Shown here: piece by piece, positions 19,717 to 27,745 of the stretch
Layout of the letters: each line of letters starts with the position of its first letter
Position numbering within the stretch: the stretch's first letter is position 1
Origin: Streptomyces actuosus
Lineage (GTDB): Bacteria; Actinomycetota; Actinomycetes; Streptomycetales; Streptomycetaceae
Direction: 5' to 3'
Length of the DNA: 64,000 nucleotides
NCBI RefSeq assembly: GCF_016921115.1
Contig: NZ_JAFFZS010000008.1
Location: 62,001-126,000 of the forward strand
The notes under the pieces: model-generated
The model's input: the letters and a program-made list of their open reading frames with translations, nothing else
Databases searched by the model: none
What the model was told of the DNA's origin: nothing
Position numbers and translations under genes: made by a program

Positions 19717-21339
19717 GTGAGATCGAAGATCCGTAACTGGCGTGGCTGGGCCGCCGCGGGCACGCTGCTCGCGGTCGTCACGACCACGGCCGCGACCGCC
19801 CCCGCCACCGACTCCGACCAGCGCCTGGGCCCCGAGATCACGGCGATCATGCACAAGCCCGGCTACGAGTACGCGCGGTGGGGGGTGACGGAGACGGACC
19901 TGGAGACCGGCCGGGTCATCCACGCGATGGGGGCCGGGCAGTTCTTCATCCCGGGTTCGGCGGAGAAGCTGTTCAGCGTCTCCGGGGCCTGGCACACCCT
20001 CGGCGGGGACCACCGGTTCACCACACCGGTCCAGGCCCTGGGGCGGCGGGACGGCAGCGTCCTCACCGGCGACCTCGCTCTCGTCGCGCAGGGCGACCTG
20101 ACCATGGGCGGGCGCACCGCGCCCGACGGCAGCGTCTCCTACACCAGCATCGACCACACCTACGCCAACAGCCTTCCGGGGGCCACGCTCACTCCGGAGA
20201 ACCCGCTCGCCGGGATCAACGACCTCGCCGACCAGGTGCGCCGCGCGGGCATCACCGAGGTGCGCGGCGACGTCATCGTGGACGACCGCATCTTCACGCC
20301 GCCCGCGCTCGACCCCCGCCCGTATCCGCTGATCATCAACGACAACGTGATCGACCTGCTGACCACGCCGACCCGGCCGGGCCGCCCCGCCCGGCTGTCC
20401 TGGCGTCCGCAGGTCGCGCCGTACCAGGTGACCTCGACGGTGAGGACGGTGGCGGCGGGCGGCACCACCGACATCGAGGTGTCGGCGTCCGACGACGGCA
20501 CCCGGATCACCCTCTCCGGCACCATCGCCGCCGACGCACAGCCGACGTTGCGGATCTCCGACGTGCAGGACCCCGGCGCCTTCGGACGCACGGCCCTGAT
20601 CGAGGCCCTCGCCCGGGCGGGCGTGAAGGTCACCGCCGCGGCGACCGGACCCAACCCGGAGGGCAAGCTGCCGCCGAGCCCGATCGGCGGCCGGCGGGTG
20701 GCCGCGTACGTCTCACCGGTGTACGCCGAGTACGCCAAGCTGATCCTGAAGGTCAGTCACAACCTGGGCGCCAACCTGGCCCTGTGCAACATGGCCGTCG
20801 CCAAGGGCAGCCACGACTGCATGGACGGCTTCCCGGTCCTCAGGTCCTTCCTGAAGCGGGCCGGGGTGGACCCCGGCCAGATCCAGCTCGCGGACGGCCG
20901 GGGCGGCGATCCCGTCGACCGGGCCACGCCGGTGGCTCTGGAGCAGATGCTGCACTACTGGCAGGGCACCCCGGAGGCGGACCGGTTCCGGCTCGCCCTG
21001 CCGATCCTGGGCGTCGACGGCAGCCTGTCGGCCTCCTGCACCGACTGCCCCGCCAAGGGCAAGGTGTTCGCCAAGACGGGCACGGTCGTCGGCTTCGACA
21101 CCCTCAACCAGCGCTTCGCGGTGGGCGGGCAGACCCTGGCCGGCTATCTGGAGGCGGCGGACGGTCATCTGCACACCTTCTTCGTCGGAGTCAACGGCGC
21201 TTCGGCCCCCGACATCCAGGGCGTGTTCGGCGTCGCCGACGACGTCAATTCGATCGCCGCGCTGCTCCAGGAGCAGGCCGCACGCGGCGACGGCCGGGGG
21301 CACGGCCACGCGGGCAGGCGTGCGGGCAGCACGACCTGA
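19717..21339 (+). CDS. dacB: D-alanyl-D-alanine carboxypeptidase/endopeptidase (PBP4 type)
   Basis: Secreted penicillin-binding protein of 540 residues that trims or cleaves peptidoglycan stem peptides outside the membrane. GTG 19717 follows AGGTGGA and starts a Sec signal peptide (RSKIRNWRG, then a hydrophobic stretch ending TAATA). The serine-peptidase motifs are in order and spaced as in PBP4: SxxK as SAEK (Ser81), SxN as SHN (Ser347), and KTG (Lys453). The insert between SxxK and SxN is that of class C low-molecular-weight PBPs. The last ~20 residues are Gly/His/Arg-rich. Monocistronic, ending at a strong hairpin (21360-21391). MurNAc-recycling genes lie about 36 kb away in the same window. 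Confidence 0.92.
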   Translation: MRSKIRNWRGWAAAGTLLAVVTTTAATAPATDSDQRLGPEITAIMHKPGYEYARWGVTETDLETGRVIHAMGAGQFFIPGSAEKLFSVSGAWHTLGGDHRFTTPVQALGRRDGSVLTGDLALVAQGDLTMGGRTAPDGSVSYTSIDHTYANSLPGATLTPENPLAGINDLADQVRRAGITEVRGDVIVDDRIFTPPALDPRPYPLIINDNVIDLLTTPTRPGRPARLSWRPQVAPYQVTSTVRTVAAGGTTDIEVSASDDGTRITLSGTIAADAQPTLRISDVQDPGAFGRTALIEALARAGVKVTAAATGPNPEGKLPPSPIGGRRVAAYVSPVYAEYAKLILKVSHNLGANLALCNMAVAKGSHDCMDGFPVLRSFLKRAGVDPGQIQLADGRGGDPVDRATPVALEQMLHYWQGTPEADRFRLALPILGVDGSLSASCTDCPAKGKVFAKTGTVVGFDTLNQRFAVGGQTLAGYLEAADGHLHTFFVGVNGASAPDIQGVFGVADDVNSIAALLQEQAARGDGRGHGHAGRRAGSTT

Positions 21340-21359
21340 CCGCGGAGGACCACGCACGT

Positions 21360-21391
21360 GAGGGGCGCCCGGTGACCGCCGGGCGCCCCTC
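21360..21391. terminator. bidirectional terminator between dacB and the secreted protein
   Basis: Perfect 13-bp stem GAGGGGCGCCCGG / CCGGGCGCCCCTC with a 6-nt loop (TGACCG), placed between convergent genes. Confidence 0.8.
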
Positions 21392-21527
21392 GGCGCGTCT
21401 CGGGAGGCCGTGCGGCTCACCGCCCGGCCTCCCGGCGCGCCGCTGATGCCGCCTCGATGTTCGCGAGGTGCTCCCCGGCGAGGTGCCGGGCTCGAGGATG
21501 TCGTCGCCGCACGGGGTGCGCGGTCCG

Positions 21528-22505
21528 TCACCCCCGGCGGAAGAGCCTGCGCAGGCCGAACAGGGCCAGGCACGCGACGGCGACGGCGATCGCGCCGTTC
21601 CGGAAACCGTCACCGCCGCTCTCCTGGGCCGATGCGCCGCCCGCCCCCTCCCGGGCCCGGGGCGACGCGGCACCCCCGTCCGGCGCGCCCGGGGCGTCCT
21701 CGGCCACCACCCCGCTGTCGGCCCCCTCGCTGCCGAAGAGCAGCTTGCTTCCGTCGACCGAGTAGGTGACGGACTCGCCCTGCCGCTGCAGCGGCACGTC
21801 GAGTCGCTCGATCCTCTTGAGCTCGCCGCCGTTCCAGTCGTAGAGGATCCCGCCGAAGTACCCGCGCACGGCCAGCCGGTCGCCGTCGGGCGAGAGCGCG
21901 GCGTCGGTGGCCCACAGATCGACGGCGGCGACGGGCCGGAAGATGTTGGCACCGGACGTCGACAGGTGGGCGGGGCCCTCGTAGAGGTGACCGCCGTCCT
22001 CGTTCTTGTCGACGATGTAGACCCGTCCGGTCTTCGGGTGGACGACCAGCGACTCGGCGTCCCGGGGGCCGTCGGAGTACTTCACCACGTACTGGGTGGC
22101 GCGCACGGTCGCGTCCTTCAGCTCCTCGGGCTCGGGCAGTTCGTACACCCACACGTACGGCCATCGGCCGCCGAAGTTGTCGCCGATGTCGCCGACCCAG
22201 ATGTGGTTGTCCGGCCCGATGGAGATGGCCTCCACGTCCCGCGGGGAGCCGATGCCGGTGAGGGTCAGGGTGGCGACGGTGCGGCCGGTGGCGCCGTCCA
22301 CGGCGTAGAGGTACGGGCCGTCGTCGCTGTCGTTGTGCGTCCAGAAGATCCCGGGGTGCAGGCGGGAGGCGGCGAGCCCGCTGGACTCGGTGATGCGGGG
22401 GTCCTTCATGGTGAAGCCCTGGTCTCCGTCGGCGGCGGACGCGGACGGCGCGGAGAGAGCCCCCAGGAGCAGGGCCGCGGTCAGCAGGGCGAAGGGTCGG
22501 CGCAT
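21528..22505 (-). CDS. secreted, membrane-anchored beta-propeller-like protein
   Basis: A 325-residue extracytoplasmic protein. A Sec signal peptide (MRRPFALLTAALLLG... ending SASA) precedes a domain rich in repeating WTHNDSD, GDIGDNFGGRWP and DAALSPDGDRLAVRGY motifs, suggestive of a WD40/esterase-like propeller. An Ala/Gly/Glu-rich linker follows, then one C-terminal transmembrane helix (AIAVAVACLALFGL) and a short basic tail RRLFRRG. There is no LPxTG, so sortase anchoring is not indicated. A CAGGCT hexamer lies 6 nt upstream of the ATG. Function unknown; the SSGLAAS...HNDSD start is shared by many actinobacterial secreted proteins. Confidence 0.8.
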   Translation of the reverse strand: MRRPFALLTAALLLGALSAPSASAADGDQGFTMKDPRITESSGLAASRLHPGIFWTHNDSDDGPYLYAVDGATGRTVATLTLTGIGSPRDVEAISIGPDNHIWVGDIGDNFGGRWPYVWVYELPEPEELKDATVRATQYVVKYSDGPRDAESLVVHPKTGRVYIVDKNEDGGHLYEGPAHLSTSGANIFRPVAAVDLWATDAALSPDGDRLAVRGYFGGILYDWNGGELKRIERLDVPLQRQGESVTYSVDGSKLLFGSEGADSGVVAEDAPGAPDGGAASPRAREGAGGASAQESGGDGFRNGAIAVAVACLALFGLRRLFRRG

Positions 22506-22575
22506 GCGTCAAGCCTGCCATCCCGGACACGGGTTCGGCGGGCGGGCACGGGCACGGCGGCGGCGTCGGCGGCGG

Positions 22576-22662
22576 CGGGGCGGGTCCGGCAGCCGGCAGG
22601 GACGGGAGGATCGGCCGCAGGCCGCCGCGGGCGCGACGGGGCAGGTCCGGCAGCCGGCAGGG
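22576..22662. repeat. two direct copies of a 26-bp sequence
   Basis: CGGGGC[G/A]GGTCCGGCAG + CCGGCAGGG occurs at 22576-22601 and 22637-22662, with one mismatch and 61 bp start-to-start, in the spacer between the divergent secreted-protein and SGNH-hydrolase genes. It is probably a local duplication; a regulatory role is possible. Confidence 0.65.
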
Positions 22663-22736
22663 CTCAGCCGAGGGCGTGGCAGGCCTCACACCCCCCGGCC
22701 GGGCCCGATCCCCCGGCGATCCCTCATGATGAGCGG

Positions 22737-23411
22737 ATGCTCAGGTTGATGCCCGTCGGTGACTCGATGACGATCGGCAGCGCGGGCGAGCACACATGGC
22801 GCTACCGCATGTGGCAGCACCTGTGCGCGACGTACGGCGGCCCCTTCACACTGGTCGGCCCCCGCGAGGCGCTGCACGACAAGGCCACGGACACCGACAC
22901 GTCGTACGCGTACGCCGACCCCGGCTTCCCCCGCTCCCACCTGGCGGGCTGGGGCGAGGGCTGGCTGCACATGGCCGACGCGATCGAGGACGCCGTCCGC
23001 ACCTGCCGCGCCGACGTCCTGCTGGTCTCGCTCGGCCTGATCGACCTGGGCTTCTACACCGACCCCGAGCAGACGGCGGACAACGTCCGGCGCTTCGTCG
23101 CCGCGGCACGAGCCGCCGACCCGAGGGTGCGGATGGCGATCCTGCCGGTGATCCCGAACATCCGGGCGGAGGCCGACCCCGCGTTCGCGACGCAGGTGGC
23201 CCACTTCAACGAGCTCCTCGCCAAGACGATCGCCGACCTCGACGCCCCCGGCTCCGCCCTGCTCCCCGCCTCACCGCCCCCGTCGTACGACATCCACACC
23301 GACACCTACGACGGCACCCACCCGAACGCCCGGGGCGAGCACCGGATCGCCGAGGCCTTCGCGACGGCCCTGCACCAGGCGTGGGACCTGGGCGGGCCGT
23401 ACACCGCGTGA
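22737..23411 (+). CDS. SGNH/GDSL-type hydrolase
   Basis: A 224-residue esterase/lipase-type hydrolase. Block I is MPVGDSMTIG (catalytic Ser in GDS), and block V is DGTHPNARGEHRIAEAF with the catalytic Asp and His. A block III Asn is in LPVIPNIRAE or nearby. There is no signal peptide from the ATG at 22737, so it appears cytoplasmic, unusual since many Streptomyces SGNH enzymes are secreted. An upstream extension of the frame does not add one. CATGAT sits 6 nt ahead of the ATG. Substrate unknown. It is convergent with the hypothetical gene at 23529. Confidence 0.85.
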   Translation: MLRLMPVGDSMTIGSAGEHTWRYRMWQHLCATYGGPFTLVGPREALHDKATDTDTSYAYADPGFPRSHLAGWGEGWLHMADAIEDAVRTCRADVLLVSLGLIDLGFYTDPEQTADNVRRFVAAARAADPRVRMAILPVIPNIRAEADPAFATQVAHFNELLAKTIADLDAPGSALLPASPPPSYDIHTDTYDGTHPNARGEHRIAEAFATALHQAWDLGGPYTA

Positions 23412-23528
23412 CCTGGGCTGCCGAGCGACCGCGCATCCTCGCCACGTACGTATCGTTGTACTGCGCGACCGCCTCTCCCACAGGGCGGGCCCTCAGGACC
23501 GGCGAGTTCCCTCGCGACTGACGTACCG

Positions 23529-23942
23529 TCACCCGGCCCTCACCCGGCCCACCACCTCCCGCAGCAGCTCCCCCCGCACGAACGGCACCCCCGCCGACGG
23601 CTCCGACCGCCACACCAACGGCCACGTCACCCCCGACAGCGCCGGGACGCCGACGTAGGCCCGGCGCCCGTCACCGCGTGTCAGCGTCCGCACCCCCGGT
23701 GGCCAGCGGAAGCCGGACGCGGTGTCCGGCGGCAGCAGGAAGTACATGTTCCGCTCGCCCGCGATCTCCTGGACGACCGGCCCGGCCGCGAACCCGGTCG
23801 CCAGCAACAGTTCCCGGGCGGCGCGTTCGCTCACGGCGCCACGCAGACGGACGGCGTCGAAGTGGATGCCCGCGTGACGCAGGGCGTGACCGGAGGCGGG
23901 GATCCAGGTGGGGATCCAGGGGGCGGCAATTCTCTCGTACAT
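23529..23942 (-). CDS. hypothetical protein divergent from the Scr1-type regulator
   Basis: A 137-residue soluble protein, no family recognised. It has patches such as FLLPPDTASGFRWPPGV and VPALSGVTWPLVWRSEPSAGVPFV, no membrane segment and no obvious catalytic motif. The ATG at 23942 faces the regulator gene across an 83-bp spacer containing a 17-bp palindrome, so both genes are probably controlled from that site. Proteins of this kind are often found beside Scr1/DUF397 loci in Streptomyces (recollection), which suggests a third member of the system. Confidence 0.65.
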   Translation of the reverse strand: MYERIAAPWIPTWIPASGHALRHAGIHFDAVRLRGAVSERAARELLLATGFAAGPVVQEIAGERNMYFLLPPDTASGFRWPPGVRTLTRGDGRRAYVGVPALSGVTWPLVWRSEPSAGVPFVRGELLREVVGRVRAG

Positions 23943-23961
23943 GCCGCAGATGCTTCCGGAC

Positions 23962-23978
23962 GGTCACATACTGTGACC
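23962..23978. promoter_or_regulatory. 17-bp palindromic operator between divergent accessory genes
   Basis: GGTCACA-TAC-TGTGACC, perfect 7-bp arms. It sits centrally in the spacer between the genes at 23942 (minus) and 24026 (plus) and overlaps CATACT (23967-23972), a -10-like hexamer for the plus strand. Likely bound by the Scr1-type regulator encoded next to it (inference). Confidence 0.65.
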
Positions 23979-24025
23979 AGGGCTGCGCAAGGTCCGTGCG
24001 CGGCTGTGCAGTTGAGGAGGTCGGC

Positions 24026-24838
24026 GTGCACCCTCGTGATTCGGACTCGGGAAACCTGAAGATGTTCGGCTCGTTGCTGAGATTCTTCCGGGAGCAGGCC
24101 GGAATGACACAGGAGGTGCTGGGTCGTCACGTCGGCTATTCCAAGTCGCAAGTGGCGATGGTGGAGCGCGGAGAGCGACCGCCCAAGGGCCAGTTGGTAA
24201 CGGTTGCGGACGAGGTGCTGAGTACACAGGGTGCACTGATCGCCGCCGGGGCGACCCTCAGGGTCAGCCGCTTTCCGTCATGGTTCGAGGACTATGCCGA
24301 GTTGGAGGCAAGAGCGACGGCGGTCTACATGTACGCCAACCACCTGATCCCAGGCCTTCTGCAGACGGAGTCGTACGGACGCGCAACCTTCGACGTGCAC
24401 TGCCCGCCTCTGGAGGACGACGAGATCGAGATGCGTCTGGCCGCTCGGCTGGACCGGCAGCGGGTGCTGGCACGAAAACCGGCTCCGATCGTCGGGTTCG
24501 TACTGGAGGAGCACACTGTGAAACGCCCCCTCGGGGGTAGGCAGGCCCACAAGGATCAGTTGAGCCACATCCTCGAAGTCGGCAGGCGTCGAAACGTAGA
24601 GATCCAAGTAATGCCGACGGACCGTCACATCCATGCCGGTCTCGACGGCCCGATGATCCTCCTGGAAACCGACGATCCCGACAGGGTCGGCTACGTCGAG
24701 GGCCCGAGCAATGGCTACTTCGTGAGCCAACAACCAGACCTGGGGAACATGTTCGCCCGGTATGGCATTCTGCGGGCGCAGGCCCTCAATCCCGAGGAGT
24801 CGGCGAAGCTGATCGACGAGGTGGCAGGCAAACTATGA
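24026..24838 (+). CDS. Scr1-type XRE regulator (HTH + DUF5753)
   Basis: A 270-residue regulator: an N-terminal XRE helix-turn-helix at ~18-70 (LRFFREQAGMTQEVLGRHVG, SKSQVAMVERGERPP), then a DUF5753 domain (~100-265, with LIPGLLQTESYGRA, RLDRQRVL and QVMPTDRH). This is the WhiJ/AbaA/Scr1 type that forms pairs with DUF397 proteins in Streptomyces development or toxin-antitoxin-like loci. GTG 24026 has GAGGAGG 5 nt upstream. The stop overlaps the DUF397 start (ATGA). Codons end in A/T more often than in neighbouring genes, consistent with a more recently acquired locus. Confidence 0.9.
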   Translation: MHPRDSDSGNLKMFGSLLRFFREQAGMTQEVLGRHVGYSKSQVAMVERGERPPKGQLVTVADEVLSTQGALIAAGATLRVSRFPSWFEDYAELEARATAVYMYANHLIPGLLQTESYGRATFDVHCPPLEDDEIEMRLAARLDRQRVLARKPAPIVGFVLEEHTVKRPLGGRQAHKDQLSHILEVGRRRNVEIQVMPTDRHIHAGLDGPMILLETDDPDRVGYVEGPSNGYFVSQQPDLGNMFARYGILRAQALNPEESAKLIDEVAGKL

Positions 24839-25044
24839 GTGCTGAACTGAACTGGTTCAAGAGCAGTCACAGCAGCGGCCAGGGCGGCGAATGCCTGGAA
24901 ATAGCCCTCTCCCCCACCGCTCTCCTCATCCGTGACTCCAAGTCACCGGCCGCCCGTACCGTTGCCGTCAGCCCCGCCGCCTGGTCGGCCTTCCTGCCGT
25001 GTGTCCGTGCCACGGGGGACGCCGCTCGCGCCTCTTCCGGCTGA
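24835..25044 (+). CDS. DUF397 small protein (partner of the Scr1-type regulator)
   Basis: A 69-residue protein with the DUF397 signature: an N-terminal WFKSSHSSGQGGECLEIA and a later LIRDSKSP segment. In characterised pairs the regulator and the DUF397 protein act together, the small one proposed as toxin-like or as a modulator of the XRE protein. Its start overlaps the regulator stop by four bases, so expression is coupled. An ATP-binding anti-sigma-like gene often seen with such loci is absent here. Confidence 0.9.
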   Translation: MSAELNWFKSSHSSGQGGECLEIALSPTALLIRDSKSPAARTVAVSPAAWSAFLPCVRATGDAARASSG

Positions 25045-25063
25045 ACGGCACCCGAACGGCGGG

Positions 25064-25093
25064 AGCCGCCGCCCCGGTGGTGGAGCGGCGGCT
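25064..25093. terminator. bidirectional terminator after DUF397
   Basis: AGCCGCCGC - 12 nt - GCGGCGGCT, perfect 9-bp stem between the convergent DUF397 and aldo/keto reductase genes. Confidence 0.65.
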
Positions 25094-25118
25094 GTCCTGG
25101 ACGCGGCGGCCCGGCGGA

Positions 25119-26111
25119 TCACCAGGCGAAGGCCTCCGGGGAGGGGCCGGGGCCGGGGAAGATCTCCTCCAGCCCGGCCAGCACTTCCTCACTGAGCTCC
25201 AGGTCCACGGCGCGGATCGCCGATTCCAGCTGTTCGGCCGTGCGGGGGCCGACGATCGGGCCGGTCACGCCCGGCCGGGTCAGCAGCCAGGCGAGGGCGG
25301 CCTCGCCGGGTTCGAGGCCGTGCTTGCCGAGAAGGTCCTCGTACGCCTGGATCTGCTCGCGGATCGCGGCGTCGGCAAGGGAGTCCGCGGCACGTCCGCT
25401 CGCCCGGCGACCGCCCTCGACCTCCTTCCTGATCACACCGCCGAGCAGGCCGCCGTGCAGCGGCGACCAGGGGATGACGCCGAGTCCGTACTCCTGGGCG
25501 GCCGGGATGACCTCCATCTCGGCGCGCCGCTCGGCCAGGTTGTAGAGGCACTGCTCGCTGACGAGGCCGATGGTGCCGCCACGGCGGGCGGCGGTCTCGT
25601 TGGCCTGGGCGATCTTGTACCCGGGGAAGTTCGAGGAACCGGCGTAGAGGATCTTCCCCTGCTGCACCAGGACGTCGACGGCCTGCCAGATCTCCTCGAA
25701 GGGAGTGCGGCGGTCGATGTGATGGAACTGGTAGAGGTCGATGTGGTCGGTCTGCAGCCGCTTGAGGCTGGCGTCGACCGCCCGGCGGATGTTCAGCGCG
25801 GAGAGCTTGTCGTGGTTCGGCCACGCCTCCCCGTCCGGGGCCATGTTGCCGTACACCTTGGTGGCGAGGACGACCTTGTCGCGCCGGTCGCCGCCCTTCG
25901 CGAACCAGTTCCCGATGATCGTCTCGGTGCGGCCCTTGTTCTCGCCCCACCCGTAGACGTTCGCCGTGTCGAAGAAGTTGAGCCCCGCGTCGAGCGCCGC
26001 GTCCATGATCGCGTGGCTGGTGGCCTCGTCGGTCTGAGGTCCGAAGTTCATCGTGCCGAGGACGAGTCGGCTGACTTTGAGTCCCGTGCGTCCGAGCTGC
26101 GTGTACTCCAT
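25119..26111 (-). CDS. aldo/keto reductase
   Basis: NADPH-dependent oxidoreductase of 330 residues with the (beta/alpha)8 fold, resembling the YajO/AKR11-13 group. The catalytic tetrad can be placed: Asp48 and Tyr53 in FFDTANVYGWGENKGRTE, Lys85 in LATKVYG, and His130 in DLYQFHHID. The cofactor-binding C-terminal segment GPIVGPRTAEQLE is present. The substrate is unknown; members act on ketones and aldehydes. The ATG at 26111 has no strong Shine-Dalgarno. It diverges from the broken secreted-protein gene over a 239-bp AT-rich spacer. Confidence 0.9.
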   Translation of the reverse strand: MEYTQLGRTGLKVSRLVLGTMNFGPQTDEATSHAIMDAALDAGLNFFDTANVYGWGENKGRTETIIGNWFAKGGDRRDKVVLATKVYGNMAPDGEAWPNHDKLSALNIRRAVDASLKRLQTDHIDLYQFHHIDRRTPFEEIWQAVDVLVQQGKILYAGSSNFPGYKIAQANETAARRGGTIGLVSEQCLYNLAERRAEMEVIPAAQEYGLGVIPWSPLHGGLLGGVIRKEVEGGRRASGRAADSLADAAIREQIQAYEDLLGKHGLEPGEAALAWLLTRPGVTGPIVGPRTAEQLESAIRAVDLELSEEVLAGLEEIFPGPGPSPEAFAW

Positions 26112-26290
26112 GAGGCATCAGCCAACGCCTTCGAGCCTGCTCGAAGCAAGGCGGCCCGCCCGCCCCACCCGACACGGACTCCGCCGGCGACACAGACTCC
26201 TACCCCCCTCTCCATCGAACACCGAACTCCGTTTCATCTACCTCGATTCTTCCTCAGATGATCACCGGAATCCGTGTCTCCGCAACATCT

Positions 26291-26318
26291 TTGACATAGG
26301 TTCAACGCATCCGACTGT
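26291..26318 (+). promoter_or_regulatory. promoter for the secreted protein/lipoprotein pair
   Basis: A perfect -35 TTGACA at 26291-26296, a 16-bp spacer and GACTGT at 26313-26318 (the two most conserved -10 bases match). It lies in a visibly AT-rich spacer 33 bp upstream of the GTG at 26351. Confidence 0.55.
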
Positions 26319-26350
26319 CGAAGCGGCGATCCCCACCGGACAGGCATCAC

Positions 26351-26863
26351 GTGAACTCAAGACTTTGCGCCGCTGTTGTCTCCTCAACAACAATCCTGCT
26401 GTGCGCAGCCCTGACCGGCCCCGCGCTGGCCTCTGACGAAGCACCCGCCCCCTCGGCGTCGACGCCGGGCTCGATCGTCAATACCGCACCGCCGGAAGAG
26501 CCAGAGGAAGACGTCACAGAAATATCGGACGGTCCGGTCGGCGAACCGGCGGACGACCCGATCTATCCCGGCAAGCCCGAGCCGGTGATCTCGCCTGACG
26601 CCGTGGACTGCAGCCCGGCTCACGCCGTCTACGTGCCCACCAGCCAGGGGAAGCAGTTCCACCAGGGTGTCGGCCCGACCAATGCCAATTACAACGCCAC
26701 GTCCAGAACCGCCGAGTCGACCTTCACATCCGAGGTGACGGGTGAGGTGGGTGTCTCCGTCAGCGGCGATCTGGAGACCTCGGTCAACACCATGCTCGTC
26801 AAGATCAAGGCCAAGTTCAACGTCACCGTATCGGCGAAACTCACGGCCAAACTGGGCAATTGA
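26351..26863 (+). CDS. secreted protein of unknown function, ending at an in-frame TGA
   Basis: Exported protein of 170 residues as read. The signal peptide (MNSRLCAAVV... ending GPALA) is followed by an acidic Pro/Glu-rich linker (PPEEPEEDVTEIS) and a segment of alternating polar/hydrophobic residues (EVTGEVGVSVSGDLE, KFNVTVSAKLTAKLGN) likely to be beta-strand. The TGA at 26861 is followed in the same frame by 56 well-formed codons that look like the true C-terminus, so this may be the 5' part of a nonsense-interrupted gene. The start is GTG 26351. The unknown family and lower G+C suggest an accessory gene. See the read-through segment 26861-27034. Confidence 0.65.
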   Translation: MNSRLCAAVVSSTTILLCAALTGPALASDEAPAPSASTPGSIVNTAPPEEPEEDVTEISDGPVGEPADDPIYPGKPEPVISPDAVDCSPAHAVYVPTSQGKQFHQGVGPTNANYNATSRTAESTFTSEVTGEVGVSVSGDLETSVNTMLVKIKAKFNVTVSAKLTAKLGN

Positions 26864-27034
26864 ATCTCCGTGGACACTCCGTCGCGCAAGACCACGCACG
26901 CCAGGTACGGCGTTTGGCGACTCAAGCACACAGGGAAGAGCTACATGCTCCATCAGAACTGTACGACCTCTCCTGTGCACAAGGTCGTCAGCTATTCCCC
27001 CTACCGGGTCGGCTGGTATCCATGGGAAAGGTGA
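26861..27034 (+). pseudogene. in-frame continuation of the secreted protein beyond TGA
   Basis: After the TGA at 26861-26863 the same frame runs 56 codons to a TGA at 27032. It encodes a basic, aromatic-rich, protein-like sequence (RYGVWRLKHTGKSYMLHQN, one Cys, then SYSPYRVGWYPWER). About four fifths of these codons end in G or C, as in real genes here. The segment overlaps the following lipoprotein start by 13 nt, a normal operon junction that makes sense only if translation reaches 27034. I read it as the original 3' end of the gene at 26351, cut off by one nonsense codon; a sequencing error or programmed read-through are the alternatives. Confidence 0.6.
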
Positions 27035-27510
27035 AGGTCATCACAACAGCGGGTGTGCTGTCTGCCGTCCTCGCACTGCCGGGCTGCACCAGCACCCATG
27101 ACGACACGGCGCACCCCACCCACCCGCCCACTCCGGGTGCCTCGTCCTCACCCTCGGAAACCCGGCCGTCCGACCGCGCTGAGAATGTTGCCGGGGAGAC
27201 CGTGACCAAGGCGCCGGTCCTTCCCGCAGGAGAAGTGGTCGCACAGACAGCGAACGCCAGCGGCAACCAGGAGATGGAGATCCGGGGCGGGATCAAGGCC
27301 GGCTCACTGTCGGTCCTGGTGAACTGCCGGGGAGAAGGAAAGCTGACCGTCTCGGTGGAACCCGTCGGTCTGAGCTTTCCCCTTGAATGCGTGGACGGGG
27401 AGGTCAGCAGCACGTTCAACCAACTGGATCTGAAGAGCGACCGCGCACACGGAACGGTGAGGGTGACCGCCCCGTCCCGCGTCCGCTGGGCAATCACCGT
27501 CGGACGGTAG
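27022..27510 (+). CDS. small lipoprotein coupled to the interrupted secreted-protein gene
   Basis: A 162-residue predicted lipoprotein. A signal peptide from MGKVKVITTAGVLSAVLALPGC ends at lipobox LPGC (Cys22), followed by a Thr/Ser/Pro-rich spacer and a small domain with two Cys (VNCRGEGKL and PLECVDGEV) that could form a disulfide. Function unknown. There is no Shine-Dalgarno before ATG 27022 (CGGCTGGTATCC), and the start lies inside the tail of the preceding frame, so it probably depended on translation of that tail. The nonsense codon upstream may therefore reduce its expression. Confidence 0.75.
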   Translation: MGKVKVITTAGVLSAVLALPGCTSTHDDTAHPTHPPTPGASSSPSETRPSDRAENVAGETVTKAPVLPAGEVVAQTANASGNQEMEIRGGIKAGSLSVLVNCRGEGKLTVSVEPVGLSFPLECVDGEVSSTFNQLDLKSDRAHGTVRVTAPSRVRWAITVGR

Positions 27511-27705
27511 AAGTACGGAGGCGTGACGCAGCGGGCGGCCGGCTCCACACCGTACGCGCGCGGCACGGGTGACGGCGGTCGGCCCGGCTCGGAGGCGGAC
27601 ATGGCCGGTCCGGTCGGAGCAGATCTTCCCGGGCCGGGTCCCGGCCGTCGCCGGAGGCCTTCGCCCGCCAGTCGCCGCCGGACGGCGCCGGTCGACACAC
27701 GATGA

Positions 27706-27736
27706 CGCCGGTCGGCGCCGGGGGCGCCGACCGGCG
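27706..27736. terminator. terminator between the lipoprotein and tiny membrane protein genes
   Basis: Perfect 14-bp stem CGCCGGTCGGCGCC / GGCGCCGACCGGCG with a GGG loop, 9 bp after the minus-strand stop at 27746 and also downstream of the plus-strand lipoprotein. Confidence 0.8.
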
Positions 27737-27745
27737 GCGGGCGGT

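Noticed and set aside
21528..22505. Sortase-anchored surface protein
   Set aside because: The C-terminal helix and basic tail are present but no LPxTG-type motif precedes them.
26861..26863. Selenocysteine or pyrrolysine decoding of the internal TGA
   Set aside because: No SECIS-like hairpin just after it, the flanking residues do not match a known selenoprotein site, and a simple nonsense mutation explains the data.
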